A DNA stretch of 12,129 bases, taken from CAZSSM01 sp964609385. Its GTDB lineage: Bacteria > Planctomycetota > Planctomycetia > Isosphaerales > Isosphaeraceae. The notes beneath the pieces are model-generated. The model saw only the letters and a program-made list of their open reading frames with translations. It was not told the DNA's origin and did no database searches. The stretch is from positions 1 through 12,129 of the forward strand of contig CAZSSM010000138.1 in the NCBI GenBank assembly GCA_964609385.1, in the 5' to 3' direction. The position numbers and the translations under genes are program-made. This document shows, piece by piece, positions 1-5,719 of this stretch; position 1 is the stretch's first letter; every line of letters begins with the position of its first letter.

Positions 1-1
1 A

Positions 2-766
2 CTAGGAATCGGGTTTGCCCTACCGATAGATGACGTGATGCAGATCGTCCAGCAGATGATGCGCTGCCGAGAAATGTCGTCGACTTATCATGGGGTCGTT
101 GCTCAATCGATCCGTGACGATGTCGATGAATCGTTGCGGCTTCGGGTCTCGCGGATCGTCCCAGGCAGTCCTGCGGAGCGATCTGGCCTTCGAGAAGGGG
201 ACCGAATCCTTTCGATCGGTTCTATTGAGCAGGTCCATCACCCGCTCGATGTTGAGCGTGGGTTGATCGGGGTCAAACCGGGACAGCAAATATCTGTGGT
301 CGTCGATCGTGGCGGGTCGGTCGAGCAGCTCGATTTGACCGTTGATCGACTCAATCCCGATGGATCGGTTCCCGAGCCACGTATGGTCTCGGTGTCGACA
401 GCATCAGCAACGGGTGGATCGAACCCGATTCGTAATCAGCTCGGCCTGGAAGCCGTTGCCGTTGGCGTTGAGTACGTCAGCCAAGTTTCACAGAAGCTTC
501 GGGGTGGGTTATATGTCCTCTCAATCGTTCCGGAAACGCCAGCGTCTGATGCCCAGTTGAAGCAGGGCGACATCCTCATCGGCATGAGCGTCAACGCGAA
601 CCATTGGGAGACGGTCGCCCTTGAGAACGTTCTCTACATCCTGAACCAATGGAAAGCGAATCCGTCAGGGCCGATCGCTTTCTACCTGGTCCGGAACAAT
701 CAGGTGCTTTACCGAAGCTATCAGCCGACCCCGAGCATGGCGCGGTCGTCGACGAGTGACCGCTAA
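2..766 (+). CDS. HtrA/DegP-family serine protease, C-terminal part with two PDZ domains (5' truncated by window)
   Basis: The reading frame is open from the window edge. Its first visible residues, LGIGFALPIDDV, match the end of the trypsin-like domain in HtrA/DegP/DegQ proteases (the 'GIGFAIP' strand), so the gene begins upstream and the GTG/ATG at 35/38 are internal codons. Of the 254 visible residues, about 28-116 form a first PDZ domain (VPGSPAERSGLREGDRILSI is its carboxylate-binding and core region). About 145-240 form a second, more divergent PDZ domain (IVPETPASDAQLKQGDILIG). The catalytic His-Asp-Ser triad and any signal or anchor sequence lie outside the window. The family degrades or refolds misfolded envelope proteins, with PDZ domains reading substrate C-termini. 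The assignment rests on the boundary motif plus the tandem PDZ layout; another PDZ protease subtype is possible but less likely. Confidence 0.85.
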   Translation, partial: LGIGFALPIDDVMQIVQQMMRCREMSSTYHGVVAQSIRDDVDESLRLRVSRIVPGSPAERSGLREGDRILSIGSIEQVHHPLDVERGLIGVKPGQQISVVVDRGGSVEQLDLTVDRLNPDGSVPEPRMVSVSTASATGGSNPIRNQLGLEAVAVGVEYVSQVSQKLRGGLYVLSIVPETPASDAQLKQGDILIGMSVNANHWETVALENVLYILNQWKANPSGPIAFYLVRNNQVLYRSYQPTPSMARSSTSDR

Positions 767-905
767 TCGTTCACGATCGCCCTCGAGACAACGCAACAGC
801 GATCCTCTGTCAGGTATTCTCGAAGGGTTGGATTGCTCGTCGTCTGATGGGTGATCTAACCCTCGTTCGTAGGGTCAGAGGATCAGGTTTCTGTGCTTTG
901 GCAGT

Positions 906-912
906 GAGGGGG
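906..912 (+). promoter_or_regulatory. Ribosome binding site deciding the glycerate kinase start
   Basis: GAGGGGG lies 6 bases before the ATG at 919. The in-frame ATG at 847 would add 24 residues with no family similarity and has no comparable site, so 919 is preferred. Confidence 0.7.
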
Positions 913-918
913 CAACTG

Positions 919-2121
919 ATGACGGGCGGATCGATAGGCTCCCCTAGCGAGATTGGACCGCATCGACCTCTACGGATCGTCATCGCGCCCGACAAATTTC
1001 GTGGAAGCATGACTGCTCGGGATGCTGCCTCGGCGATCGCTCGGGGTGTCGAGCGTGGGGCTGAGGGTTTTGGTCACCCGGTGACGATCCAAGAGATCCC
1101 TCTTGCCGACGGTGGCGAAGGGACTGCCCAGGCCCTAGTCTGGGCGACCGGTGGTCAAATGGTCCGCGTCGCTGTGGAAGATCCGTTGGGTCGACCGATC
1201 GAGGCAGAGTATGGGATTCTCGGTGACGGTCGGACCGCCGTCATTGAGATGGCGACCGCCTCAGGGCAAGACCGATTGAAGCCCGAGGAGAAGGATCCGA
1301 CCCAGACCACCACTCGAGGAACCGGCCAATTGATTGCCGATGCACTGGACCGCGATCTCCAGCGAATCCTGGTCGGGATCGGTGGCAGCGCGACGAATGA
1401 TGGAGGGATCGGGATGGCCGAGGTCCTCGGCTATCGGTTCCTCGACGCCGACGACGACCCGATCCCTGCGATCGGGGGAGCGTTAGGGCGTCTGCATCGT
1501 GTCGAGGCACGGGACCGCGATCCGCGACTCAACGAGGTCAGCATCGAAGTCGCCTGCGACGTGACGAACCCACTCTATGGTCCCAAAGGCGCATCGGTCG
1601 TCTACGGCCCCCAGAAGGGAGCAACCCCAGCAATGGTCTCGACCCTCGATGCAGGACTCGTTCGTCTTGCCGAGGTGATCTCTCGTGATTTGGGTGTCGA
1701 GGTTGCCGATCTTCCTGGCGCTGGTGCGGCCGGAGGACTCGGAGCGGGTCTGGTCGCCTTTACTCAGGCGACCCTCCGACGCGGGATCGATCTGGTCCTC
1801 GACTCGGTTCAGTTGGCTGACCGACTCCGCGACGCCGACCTCTGCTTAACCGGTGAAGGAAAGTTGGACGCCTCAAGCACATACGGCAAGACCGTTGCTG
1901 GGGTCGCCGCGTTAGGAGACGCGCTCGGCATCCCCGTTGTGGTGCTCGCCGGGACGATTCGACCTGAGTCCGATCCCTTGCTTCAACAAGGAGTCACAGC
2001 GGCCTTTGCTATTCCGGATGGCCCGATGAGTTTGAACGAAGCGATACGAGATGCCGAAGGCTTGATCGCAAGGCTGGCCGAGCAAATTGTCCGGCTTTGG
2101 ATTCGCACGCGAACCGGTTGA
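919..2121 (+). CDS. Glycerate 2-kinase (GlxK/GarK family)
   Basis: This 400-residue protein belongs to the GlxK/GarK glycerate kinase family, which phosphorylates D-glycerate to 2-phosphoglycerate in the cytoplasm and so feeds glyoxylate and sugar-acid carbon into lower glycolysis. Family motifs occur in order: RIVIAPDKFRGSMTA at about 19-33, PLADGGEGT at 61-69, GIGGSATNDGGIGM at 153-166, a glycine-rich GAGAAGGLGAG at 267-277, and LTGEGKLDASSTYGKT at 310-325. Length is close to the usual 370-400. The start at 919 follows a strong ribosome binding site and leaves a short N-terminal tail of about 18 residues before the first strand. The gene lies 152 bases after the HtrA-like gene with no promoter I can defend between them. 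An inverted repeat straddles its stop codon. No truncation or odd residue is seen. Confidence 0.93.
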   Translation: MTGGSIGSPSEIGPHRPLRIVIAPDKFRGSMTARDAASAIARGVERGAEGFGHPVTIQEIPLADGGEGTAQALVWATGGQMVRVAVEDPLGRPIEAEYGILGDGRTAVIEMATASGQDRLKPEEKDPTQTTTRGTGQLIADALDRDLQRILVGIGGSATNDGGIGMAEVLGYRFLDADDDPIPAIGGALGRLHRVEARDRDPRLNEVSIEVACDVTNPLYGPKGASVVYGPQKGATPAMVSTLDAGLVRLAEVISRDLGVEVADLPGAGAAGGLGAGLVAFTQATLRRGIDLVLDSVQLADRLRDADLCLTGEGKLDASSTYGKTVAGVAALGDALGIPVVVLAGTIRPESDPLLQQGVTAAFAIPDGPMSLNEAIRDAEGLIARLAEQIVRLWIRTRTG

Positions 2122-2154
2122 TGGCTTTGCGTGTCAGGAAGGAGAAAAGCCATC
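2120..2154 (+). terminator. Hairpin across the glycerate kinase stop codon, possible 3'-end structure
   Basis: GATGGCTTT (2120-2128) is perfectly complementary to AAAGCCATC (2146-2154), giving a 9 bp stem with a 17-base loop that begins on the last base of the TGA stop. No T-run follows, so it is not a classical intrinsic terminator. It may instead stabilise the 3' end or act with Rho. The loop contains AGGAAGGAG, which resembles a ribosome binding site but has no start codon behind it. Confidence 0.4.
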
Positions 2155-2173
2155 GCAAATCGGTCGGCCTTGC

Positions 2174-2202
2174 TTGACTTTCCTCTGGTCCCCTACCAGA
2201 AT
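2174..2202 (+). promoter_or_regulatory. Probable sigma-70-type promoter for tRNA-Leu
   Basis: TTGACT (2174-2179) and CAGAAT (2197-2202) are separated by exactly 17 bases, matching 5/6 and 4/6 of the consensus. Transcription would start near 2209, about 17 bases before the mature tRNA 5' end. Spacing and position fit a stable-RNA promoter. Confidence 0.55.
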
Positions 2203-2225
2203 GCGAAGTCACGTTTTCCCCCGCC

Positions 2226-2309
2226 GCCGGAGTGGCGGAATTGGCAGACGCGCTAGCTTGAGGGGCTAGTGGGCTTCGGCTCGTGCTGGTTCGAATCCAG
2301 TCTCCGGCA
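2226..2309 (+). tRNA. tRNA-Leu(GAG)
   Basis: An 84-base class II tRNA. The acceptor stem GCCGGAG (2226-2232) pairs with CTCCGGC (2302-2308), followed by discriminator A at 2309. The anticodon stem CTAGC/GCTAG encloses the loop TTGAGGG, placing GAG at positions 34-36, which reads leucine codons CUC and CUU. A long variable arm (around TGGGCTTCGGCTCGT) and the T arm GCTGG-TTCGAAT-CCAGT follow. The CCA end is not encoded (TTA follows) and must be added after transcription. The transporter gene converges on it from the right. Confidence 0.97.
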
Positions 2310-2344
2310 TTATTAATGCAATCGATTTGCGACGACTCGAGTGT

Positions 2345-3343
2345 TCAGGTCGATCGTTTGATTCGATTCCTCGACACCACTCGAGGAACGAATTGGGTCG
2401 CAACACCACAAATCAACAGAGCCCCGCCAACAAGCGACATTGGTCTAGGAATCTCACCAACTGCGAGATAGGTCCAGACCGGGCTTAATACGGGCTCAAC
2501 CAAAGTTAGCAGACCGGCCTCTGCGGCTGGTACGGTTCGGAGTCCTCGCGCAAAGAGAGCGTAGGGGATTGCCATTTGGATTACTCCAAAGAGGAACAAG
2601 GTCATCGCCTGCTCCACTGTTGGGATAATCACCATCCCTCCCATGAGGAATGACCAGAGCAAGAGCAGGATTGCACCGCCCAGATTGTTGACCGCACTGA
2701 GCCAGAGCGGGTCTAAGTCCTGAAACGATCGTAGTCCGATGATGATGAGTGCGTAAGCGATCCCGCTGGAAAGTCCCAGCGTTATGCCGGGAACGGCCTC
2801 CAAAACCGATTCGAAGCCGAAGCCAAGGATTAAGGCGATCCCAAGTCCCGCAATGGCGATTCCCATCAAGGTCTGCCTGGACGGCTGCTCTTTGAGAAGG
2901 ACGATCCCGAGTGGGACGACCCAGATCGTCGCCGAGCATTGCAAAAAAATCGCGTTCGCAGCAGTCGTGGCGATGGTCGCGGCGATGAACAATCCACTCA
3001 TGGCGCCGAAGGTCAGGATCATGGGGATCATTGTCGGACGAAATCGCATTCGATGGCGTGGGACGACCAAGACTAGAGCGATTCCCGCGAATAACCCTCG
3101 GTAGAATGCGATGGATACACCATCCTCGATGGCGATCGACTTGGTGAAAGCGCCGCTGAGGCTCCAGAGGACTGCGGCAGCCCCGATCATCCCCCGACCC
3201 CAGGCTCGCGTCATGAATGGGTCCGAACCGACCTCCTTCGAAGCGAGTCCCTCTGCAGTCGACTTCGGCGGAACCGTGCTGGTTTGGCCAATCGATTGCG
3301 GGGTCCCGGTCGCGTTCGATCCCTCGCCGTCCATTTGATCCAC
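2345..3343 (-). CDS. EamA/DMT-superfamily membrane transporter
   Basis: A 332-residue polytopic inner-membrane protein with the duplicated five-helix EamA architecture: about ten hydrophobic segments in two halves, roughly 53-175 and 188-318. Each half ends in the family pattern of a proline-containing helix, a conserved acidic residue and a glycine-rich last helix (WVVPLGIVLLKEQPSRQ at about 141-157; VEPVLSPVWTYLAVGE at about 282-297). Members export metabolites, amino acids or drugs; the substrate cannot be read from sequence. The first 45 residues are polar, rich in Ser, Thr and Gly, and probably a disordered cytoplasmic tail. The start is uncertain: GTG at 3343 has a GAGGGAG 11 bases upstream, ATG at 3334 is three codons later, and an ATG at residue 44 would remove the tail. 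It diverges from the RING-finger gene across only 47 bases. Confidence 0.88.
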   Translation of the reverse strand: MDQMDGEGSNATGTPQSIGQTSTVPPKSTAEGLASKEVGSDPFMTRAWGRGMIGAAAVLWSLSGAFTKSIAIEDGVSIAFYRGLFAGIALVLVVPRHRMRFRPTMIPMILTFGAMSGLFIAATIATTAANAIFLQCSATIWVVPLGIVLLKEQPSRQTLMGIAIAGLGIALILGFGFESVLEAVPGITLGLSSGIAYALIIIGLRSFQDLDPLWLSAVNNLGGAILLLLWSFLMGGMVIIPTVEQAMTLFLFGVIQMAIPYALFARGLRTVPAAEAGLLTLVEPVLSPVWTYLAVGEIPRPMSLVGGALLICGVATQFVPRVVSRNRIKRST

Positions 3344-3390
3344 GCTCGTCGTGACTCCCTCACGAGACTGGTCCCCGGGGTGCGCCGGCC

Positions 3391-4239
3391 ATGGAACTGA
3401 TCGTCTACTCGATTCTGGCGCTCGTAGCCTATCTGGTGCTCAAGTGGCTCTTCAATGGCATCCGTTGGCTCAGCGGGTCTCGCTATCGAGCCTTCCACGC
3501 CTTGGCTCGGCTTTACCACGGTCGCTGTGAGACCCAGCAATTGGGCGATCGTCCAACGGTCCGTTTTCCCATTCCTGGCGCGGAGGTTCGAGTCGGGCTG
3601 GCTCCCGACGTTCCGGGTCGGCCTCAGATGCCTCCTCGAACTCGGGTGATCGCACGCTTCGAGAACGGTGTCCCGCTGCGTTTGGAACTGGCCTCGTTCG
3701 AACGACCAGCCCCACCTCAGCCCCCCAAATCCACTAGCATCCACGACTTGAAGACACCTCGGCTCCAGGGGCGGTTCCGGGTCTACTCGAACGACCGGGA
3801 AATGACCGATGCTTTGCTCAACGAGATGACCGCCGTTCACATCGAACGGCTCGTCACTCGGTCTCCCCGAGGGGGATTCGTCCTCTCGTTGACCCCGGAA
3901 CGGCTTCTGGTCCAGATCGATCGGAGCCTCGCCACCGAGACGGCCATCCTCATGGAGGTGGTCAACCATTCCTTGGCCTTGGCCGACGAATTGATGCGGT
4001 TGGTTGCCGATCAGGTCAGCGCGGGGATCCTGATTCTCGAGGAACCGCATCGGGAATCGGTCGAACCGGTCGGATCCCCGACCTGCCTGGTCTGTTCCGA
4101 GCCGATTGTCGGCCGGGCCGCGATGTGCTGCCGTTGTCAAACACCGCATCACCCGGATTGCTGGTCGTTTGTCGGGGCCTGCTCAGTCTTCGGTTGCAAA
4201 CATCGCGAGCACGCGATCGTACGCTACGATTCGATGTGA
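3391..4239 (+). CDS. Membrane-anchored prokaryotic RING-finger protein, candidate E3 of a ubiquitin-like system
   Basis: This 282-residue protein has one N-terminal membrane helix (about 2-21) followed by positive charges, predicting a cytoplasmic body. The middle (about 30-215) holds predicted strands and helices that I do not recognise. The C-terminus (232-271) is a cysteine-rich treble-clef module: C232-x2-C235, C246-x2-C249, H254-x2-C257, C264-x4-C269, ending in a CWSFVGACSVFGCK block. This layout matches the prokaryotic RING finger family 1, known from comparative genomics to accompany bacterial E1/E2 genes. By analogy with eukaryotic RING proteins it would bind charged E2 and promote transfer of the modifier, here at the membrane. 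It is the first gene of the cassette, 166 bases before the ubiquitin-like gene. The start at 3391 has only a weak GGGG upstream. C247 is a spare cysteine and could replace C246 as ligand. Ligase activity is inferred. Confidence 0.8.
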   Translation: MELIVYSILALVAYLVLKWLFNGIRWLSGSRYRAFHALARLYHGRCETQQLGDRPTVRFPIPGAEVRVGLAPDVPGRPQMPPRTRVIARFENGVPLRLELASFERPAPPQPPKSTSIHDLKTPRLQGRFRVYSNDREMTDALLNEMTAVHIERLVTRSPRGGFVLSLTPERLLVQIDRSLATETAILMEVVNHSLALADELMRLVADQVSAGILILEEPHRESVEPVGSPTCLVCSEPIVGRAAMCCRCQTPHHPDCWSFVGACSVFGCKHREHAIVRYDSM

Positions 4240-4389
4240 CCGATTCCTGTTCCCAATGGCTTCACTTGGACTAGGTTTGTTCGGCCGGATACCCTGGGAA
4301 GTTCTACGACACCAAATGCCGAACCTCGTACGGTCGGAATTTCCTGGTTGCGTCGCAATAATCGATTCGGGGTCAACGAATTCCCCATT

Positions 4390-4397
4390 GAGGAGGG
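4390..4397 (+). promoter_or_regulatory. Strong ribosome binding site of the ubiquitin-like gene
   Basis: GAGGAGGG lies 8 bases before the ATG at 4406. It fixes the start: the frame is open much further upstream (to an ATG at 4106), but that stretch overlaps the end of the RING gene and has no protein-like content. Confidence 0.8.
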
Positions 4398-4405
4398 CCA
4401 TCATC

Positions 4406-4696
4406 ATGACAACACATGCCGCAGCAGATCCGGGAATCCAAGTGACGTTTCTGGACCAAACCGGGGCCAAATCGGTGCGTGCAGTGATCGCGCCGAGGGT
4501 TCCGGTCAGTCGGATCTTGCCCAACATCATCACCAAAATGAAACTGCCCAGCTCCAGCCCCGACGGTCAGCCCATGAGCTACTCATTGGACCATAAGGAG
4601 GGTGGGCGCAGACTCTTGGAGCAAGAGACGTTGGTCGATGCCCATGTGCGGACCGGTGACCACCTGATCGTCTACCCCGAGGTCGTTGCCGGTTGA
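4406..4696 (+). CDS. Ubiquitin-like beta-grasp protein (YukD-like), modifier of the cassette
   Basis: A 96-residue protein with the size and order of a beta-grasp ubiquitin-like fold: strand 1 (IQVTFLDQTG, 11-20), strand 2 (AKSVRAVIAP, 21-30), a central helix (about 33-46, SRILPNIITKMKLP), then SYSLDHKEGGRRLLEQETLVDAHVRTGDHLIVYPEVV. This follows the ubiquitin and YukD pattern 'y.L.....g..L....tL.d..v..gd.l.v.p'. The C-terminus, DHLIVYPEVVAG, aligns without gaps on the last 12 residues of ubiquitin, with Gly96 in the place of Gly76 and Ala95 in the place of Gly75. No residues follow the glycine, so no maturation cut appears needed. Lysines K22, K44, K46 and K64 could in principle support chains. 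It lies between the RING and E2 genes. The modifier role is inferred from fold, tail and context. Confidence 0.85.
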   Translation: MTTHAAADPGIQVTFLDQTGAKSVRAVIAPRVPVSRILPNIITKMKLPSSSPDGQPMSYSLDHKEGGRRLLEQETLVDAHVRTGDHLIVYPEVVAG

Positions 4697-4725
4697 TCCG
4701 CCCCCTTCCGATTGTCGTGAAGGCG

Positions 4726-4783
4726 CCACGAGCCGGCTGAACCGATCTCGCGGTTCGTGGATCACGGCCGATCCCTCCGTGAT
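4726..4783 (+). promoter_or_regulatory. Two tandem hairpins between the ubiquitin-like and E2 genes
   Basis: First structure: CCACGA (4726-4731) pairs with TCGTGG (4755-4760), and ACCG (4741-4744) stacks on CGGT (4751-4754), giving 10 pairs with a 9-base bulge; an alternative is GAACCG/CGGTTC with a 6-base loop. Second structure: ATCACGG (4761-4767) pairs perfectly with CCGTGAT (4777-4783) around a 9-base loop. Neither has a good T-run, so full intrinsic termination is doubtful. Attenuation, Rho-linked 3'-end formation or protection of the upstream message are possible. Confidence 0.4.
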
Positions 4784-4832
4784 TGATTCTCATCCTTGGC
4801 GTTGAGTCGACCAGATCGGTTCAAAGCCTTCG

Positions 4833-4861
4833 TTGCCCGTGCTCTCGCACCCCGATATAAT
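4833..4861 (+). promoter_or_regulatory. Probable sigma-70-type promoter for the E2-E1-JAMM genes
   Basis: TATAAT (4856-4861) matches the -10 consensus perfectly, and TTGCCC (4833-4838) is a half-matching -35 box (TTG kept) at exactly 17 bases. Transcription would start near 4868, giving a leader of about 80 bases before the E2 ATG at 4947. AT-rich hexamers like this are rare in this GC-rich window, which supports function. Confidence 0.55.
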
Positions 4862-4934
4862 GCTTTCCGATTCATCGGTGCGTCACACTCGGGAGACGCT
4901 CGAGAAAAACCTATTTGGCTCGCGAAACAATTCT

Positions 4935-4940
4935 GGGAGG
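4935..4940 (+). promoter_or_regulatory. Ribosome binding site deciding the E2 start
   Basis: GGGAGG lies 6 bases before the ATG at 4947. The longer in-frame start at 4833 overlaps the promoter and adds 38 residues unlike any E2, so it is rejected. Confidence 0.75.
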
Positions 4941-4946
4941 CAGCCA

Positions 4947-5639
4947 ATGGCCTTCTTTCAATCCAACTCACCGCGAGCCCGACGGATACGGAATGATCTT
5001 CTAGCACTCGACCAATTGTCTGGGGAAAGCGACATTTTTTCCTATCAGGCAACCGGACGCGATTCCCACAAACAAATCGTCGTGACCTTTCAGGGACGTG
5101 GGTTGTCTCGAGAGAATTCACAAATTCAGGTTCGTCAAGAACATCACGTCGAGATCAAGTTGCACGCGTCGTATCCTCGGTCGATGCCCGAGTTGCGTTG
5201 GCTCTCACCGATCTATCATCCGAACATTTCCGAGATCGGGATGGTTTGTCTCGGTGATTACACCCAGCACTGGGCGCCGAGCGTTACTTTGGACGAGCTG
5301 TGCTCAATGCTCTGGAATATGGCCCGCTATGAGAATTACGACGTCCGAAGTCCATACAACCGCGAGGCGGCGATCTGGACGACCCATCAGACGAGTTACC
5401 GCTTCCCATTGGACCCCCGGCCGCTCCACAATCTACGAACGCCTGAGCCACGCGACGCTTCGCCCTCTTCGAAAACCCCCTCGGTCGAACCTCTGATTCT
5501 GCTTGAGGAAGAGGAGACTCCCAGCGGTGAACGACTTGGGTCGGAGACGCCGAAGGGTCCACCCCCCCTCTCCTCCGTTCGAAAGAACGACCTCGAGTCT
5601 CACATCTCTGTCAAAGACGACGTCGTGTTTCTCGATTGA
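4947..5639 (+). CDS. E2 ubiquitin-conjugating-like enzyme (UBC fold) with acidic C-terminal tail
   Basis: A 230-residue protein with a UBC domain at about 8-150. It carries YPRSMPELRWLSPIYHPNI, with the HPN tripeptide at 91-93, then GMVCLGD with candidate catalytic Cys101. The eight-residue step from the HPN asparagine to this cysteine equals that of eukaryotic E2s. HWAPSVTLDELCSMLWNM (108-125) matches the 'W.P..tl..vl..i' segment after the active site, and SPYNREAA follows. It should accept the modifier from E1 as a Cys101 thioester and pass it to a target, probably with the RING protein. Residues from about 155 form a Pro/Ser/Glu-rich, probably disordered tail with two hydrophobic-acidic patches (LILLEEEE, 183-190; DDVVFLD, 224-230). 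It has its own promoter and ribosome site, 250 bases after the ubiquitin-like gene and 80 before E1. Confidence 0.9.
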   Translation: MAFFQSNSPRARRIRNDLLALDQLSGESDIFSYQATGRDSHKQIVVTFQGRGLSRENSQIQVRQEHHVEIKLHASYPRSMPELRWLSPIYHPNISEIGMVCLGDYTQHWAPSVTLDELCSMLWNMARYENYDVRSPYNREAAIWTTHQTSYRFPLDPRPLHNLRTPEPRDASPSSKTPSVEPLILLEEEETPSGERLGSETPKGPPPLSSVRKNDLESHISVKDDVVFLD

Positions 5640-5653
5640 TTTGAGTCGATCGC

Positions 5654-5701
5654 CGGACGGACTTCGTAACTAGCGTTTCCTTCGCCTCTCGTCTCCGTCC
5701 G
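5654..5701 (+). repeat. 8 bp inverted repeat in the E2-E1 gap
   Basis: CGGACGGA (5654-5661) and TCCGTCCG (5694-5701) are perfect complements around a 32-base loop. It may form an RNA stem or bind a dimeric protein. No T-run follows. Chance occurrence in GC-rich DNA cannot be excluded. Confidence 0.35.
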
Positions 5702-5719
5702 ATCCTGCGAGCCCTTAAC

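Noticed and set aside
35..766. Stand-alone PDZ protein starting at GTG 35
   Set aside because: The frame is open to the window edge and the residues just before it match the end of the HtrA protease domain.
828..875. ACCCT...AGGGT small inverted repeat in the gap before glycerate kinase
   Set aside because: Only five clean base pairs and no T-run; indistinguishable from chance.
847..918. Longer N-terminus for glycerate kinase
   Set aside because: No family similarity in the added 24 residues, and GAGGGGG precedes the ATG at 919 at ideal distance.
3211..4152. A 313-residue open frame on the minus strand opposite the RING-finger gene
   Set aside because: Arg/Pro/Gln-rich composition without domain content, lies antisense to a protein with clear zinc-finger and membrane motifs, and also overlaps the start of the transporter gene. 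It is a shadow frame.
4106..4405. Upstream extension of the ubiquitin-like reading frame by 100 residues
   Set aside because: It overlaps the RING gene and lacks fold-like content, while a strong ribosome binding site supports the ATG at 4406.
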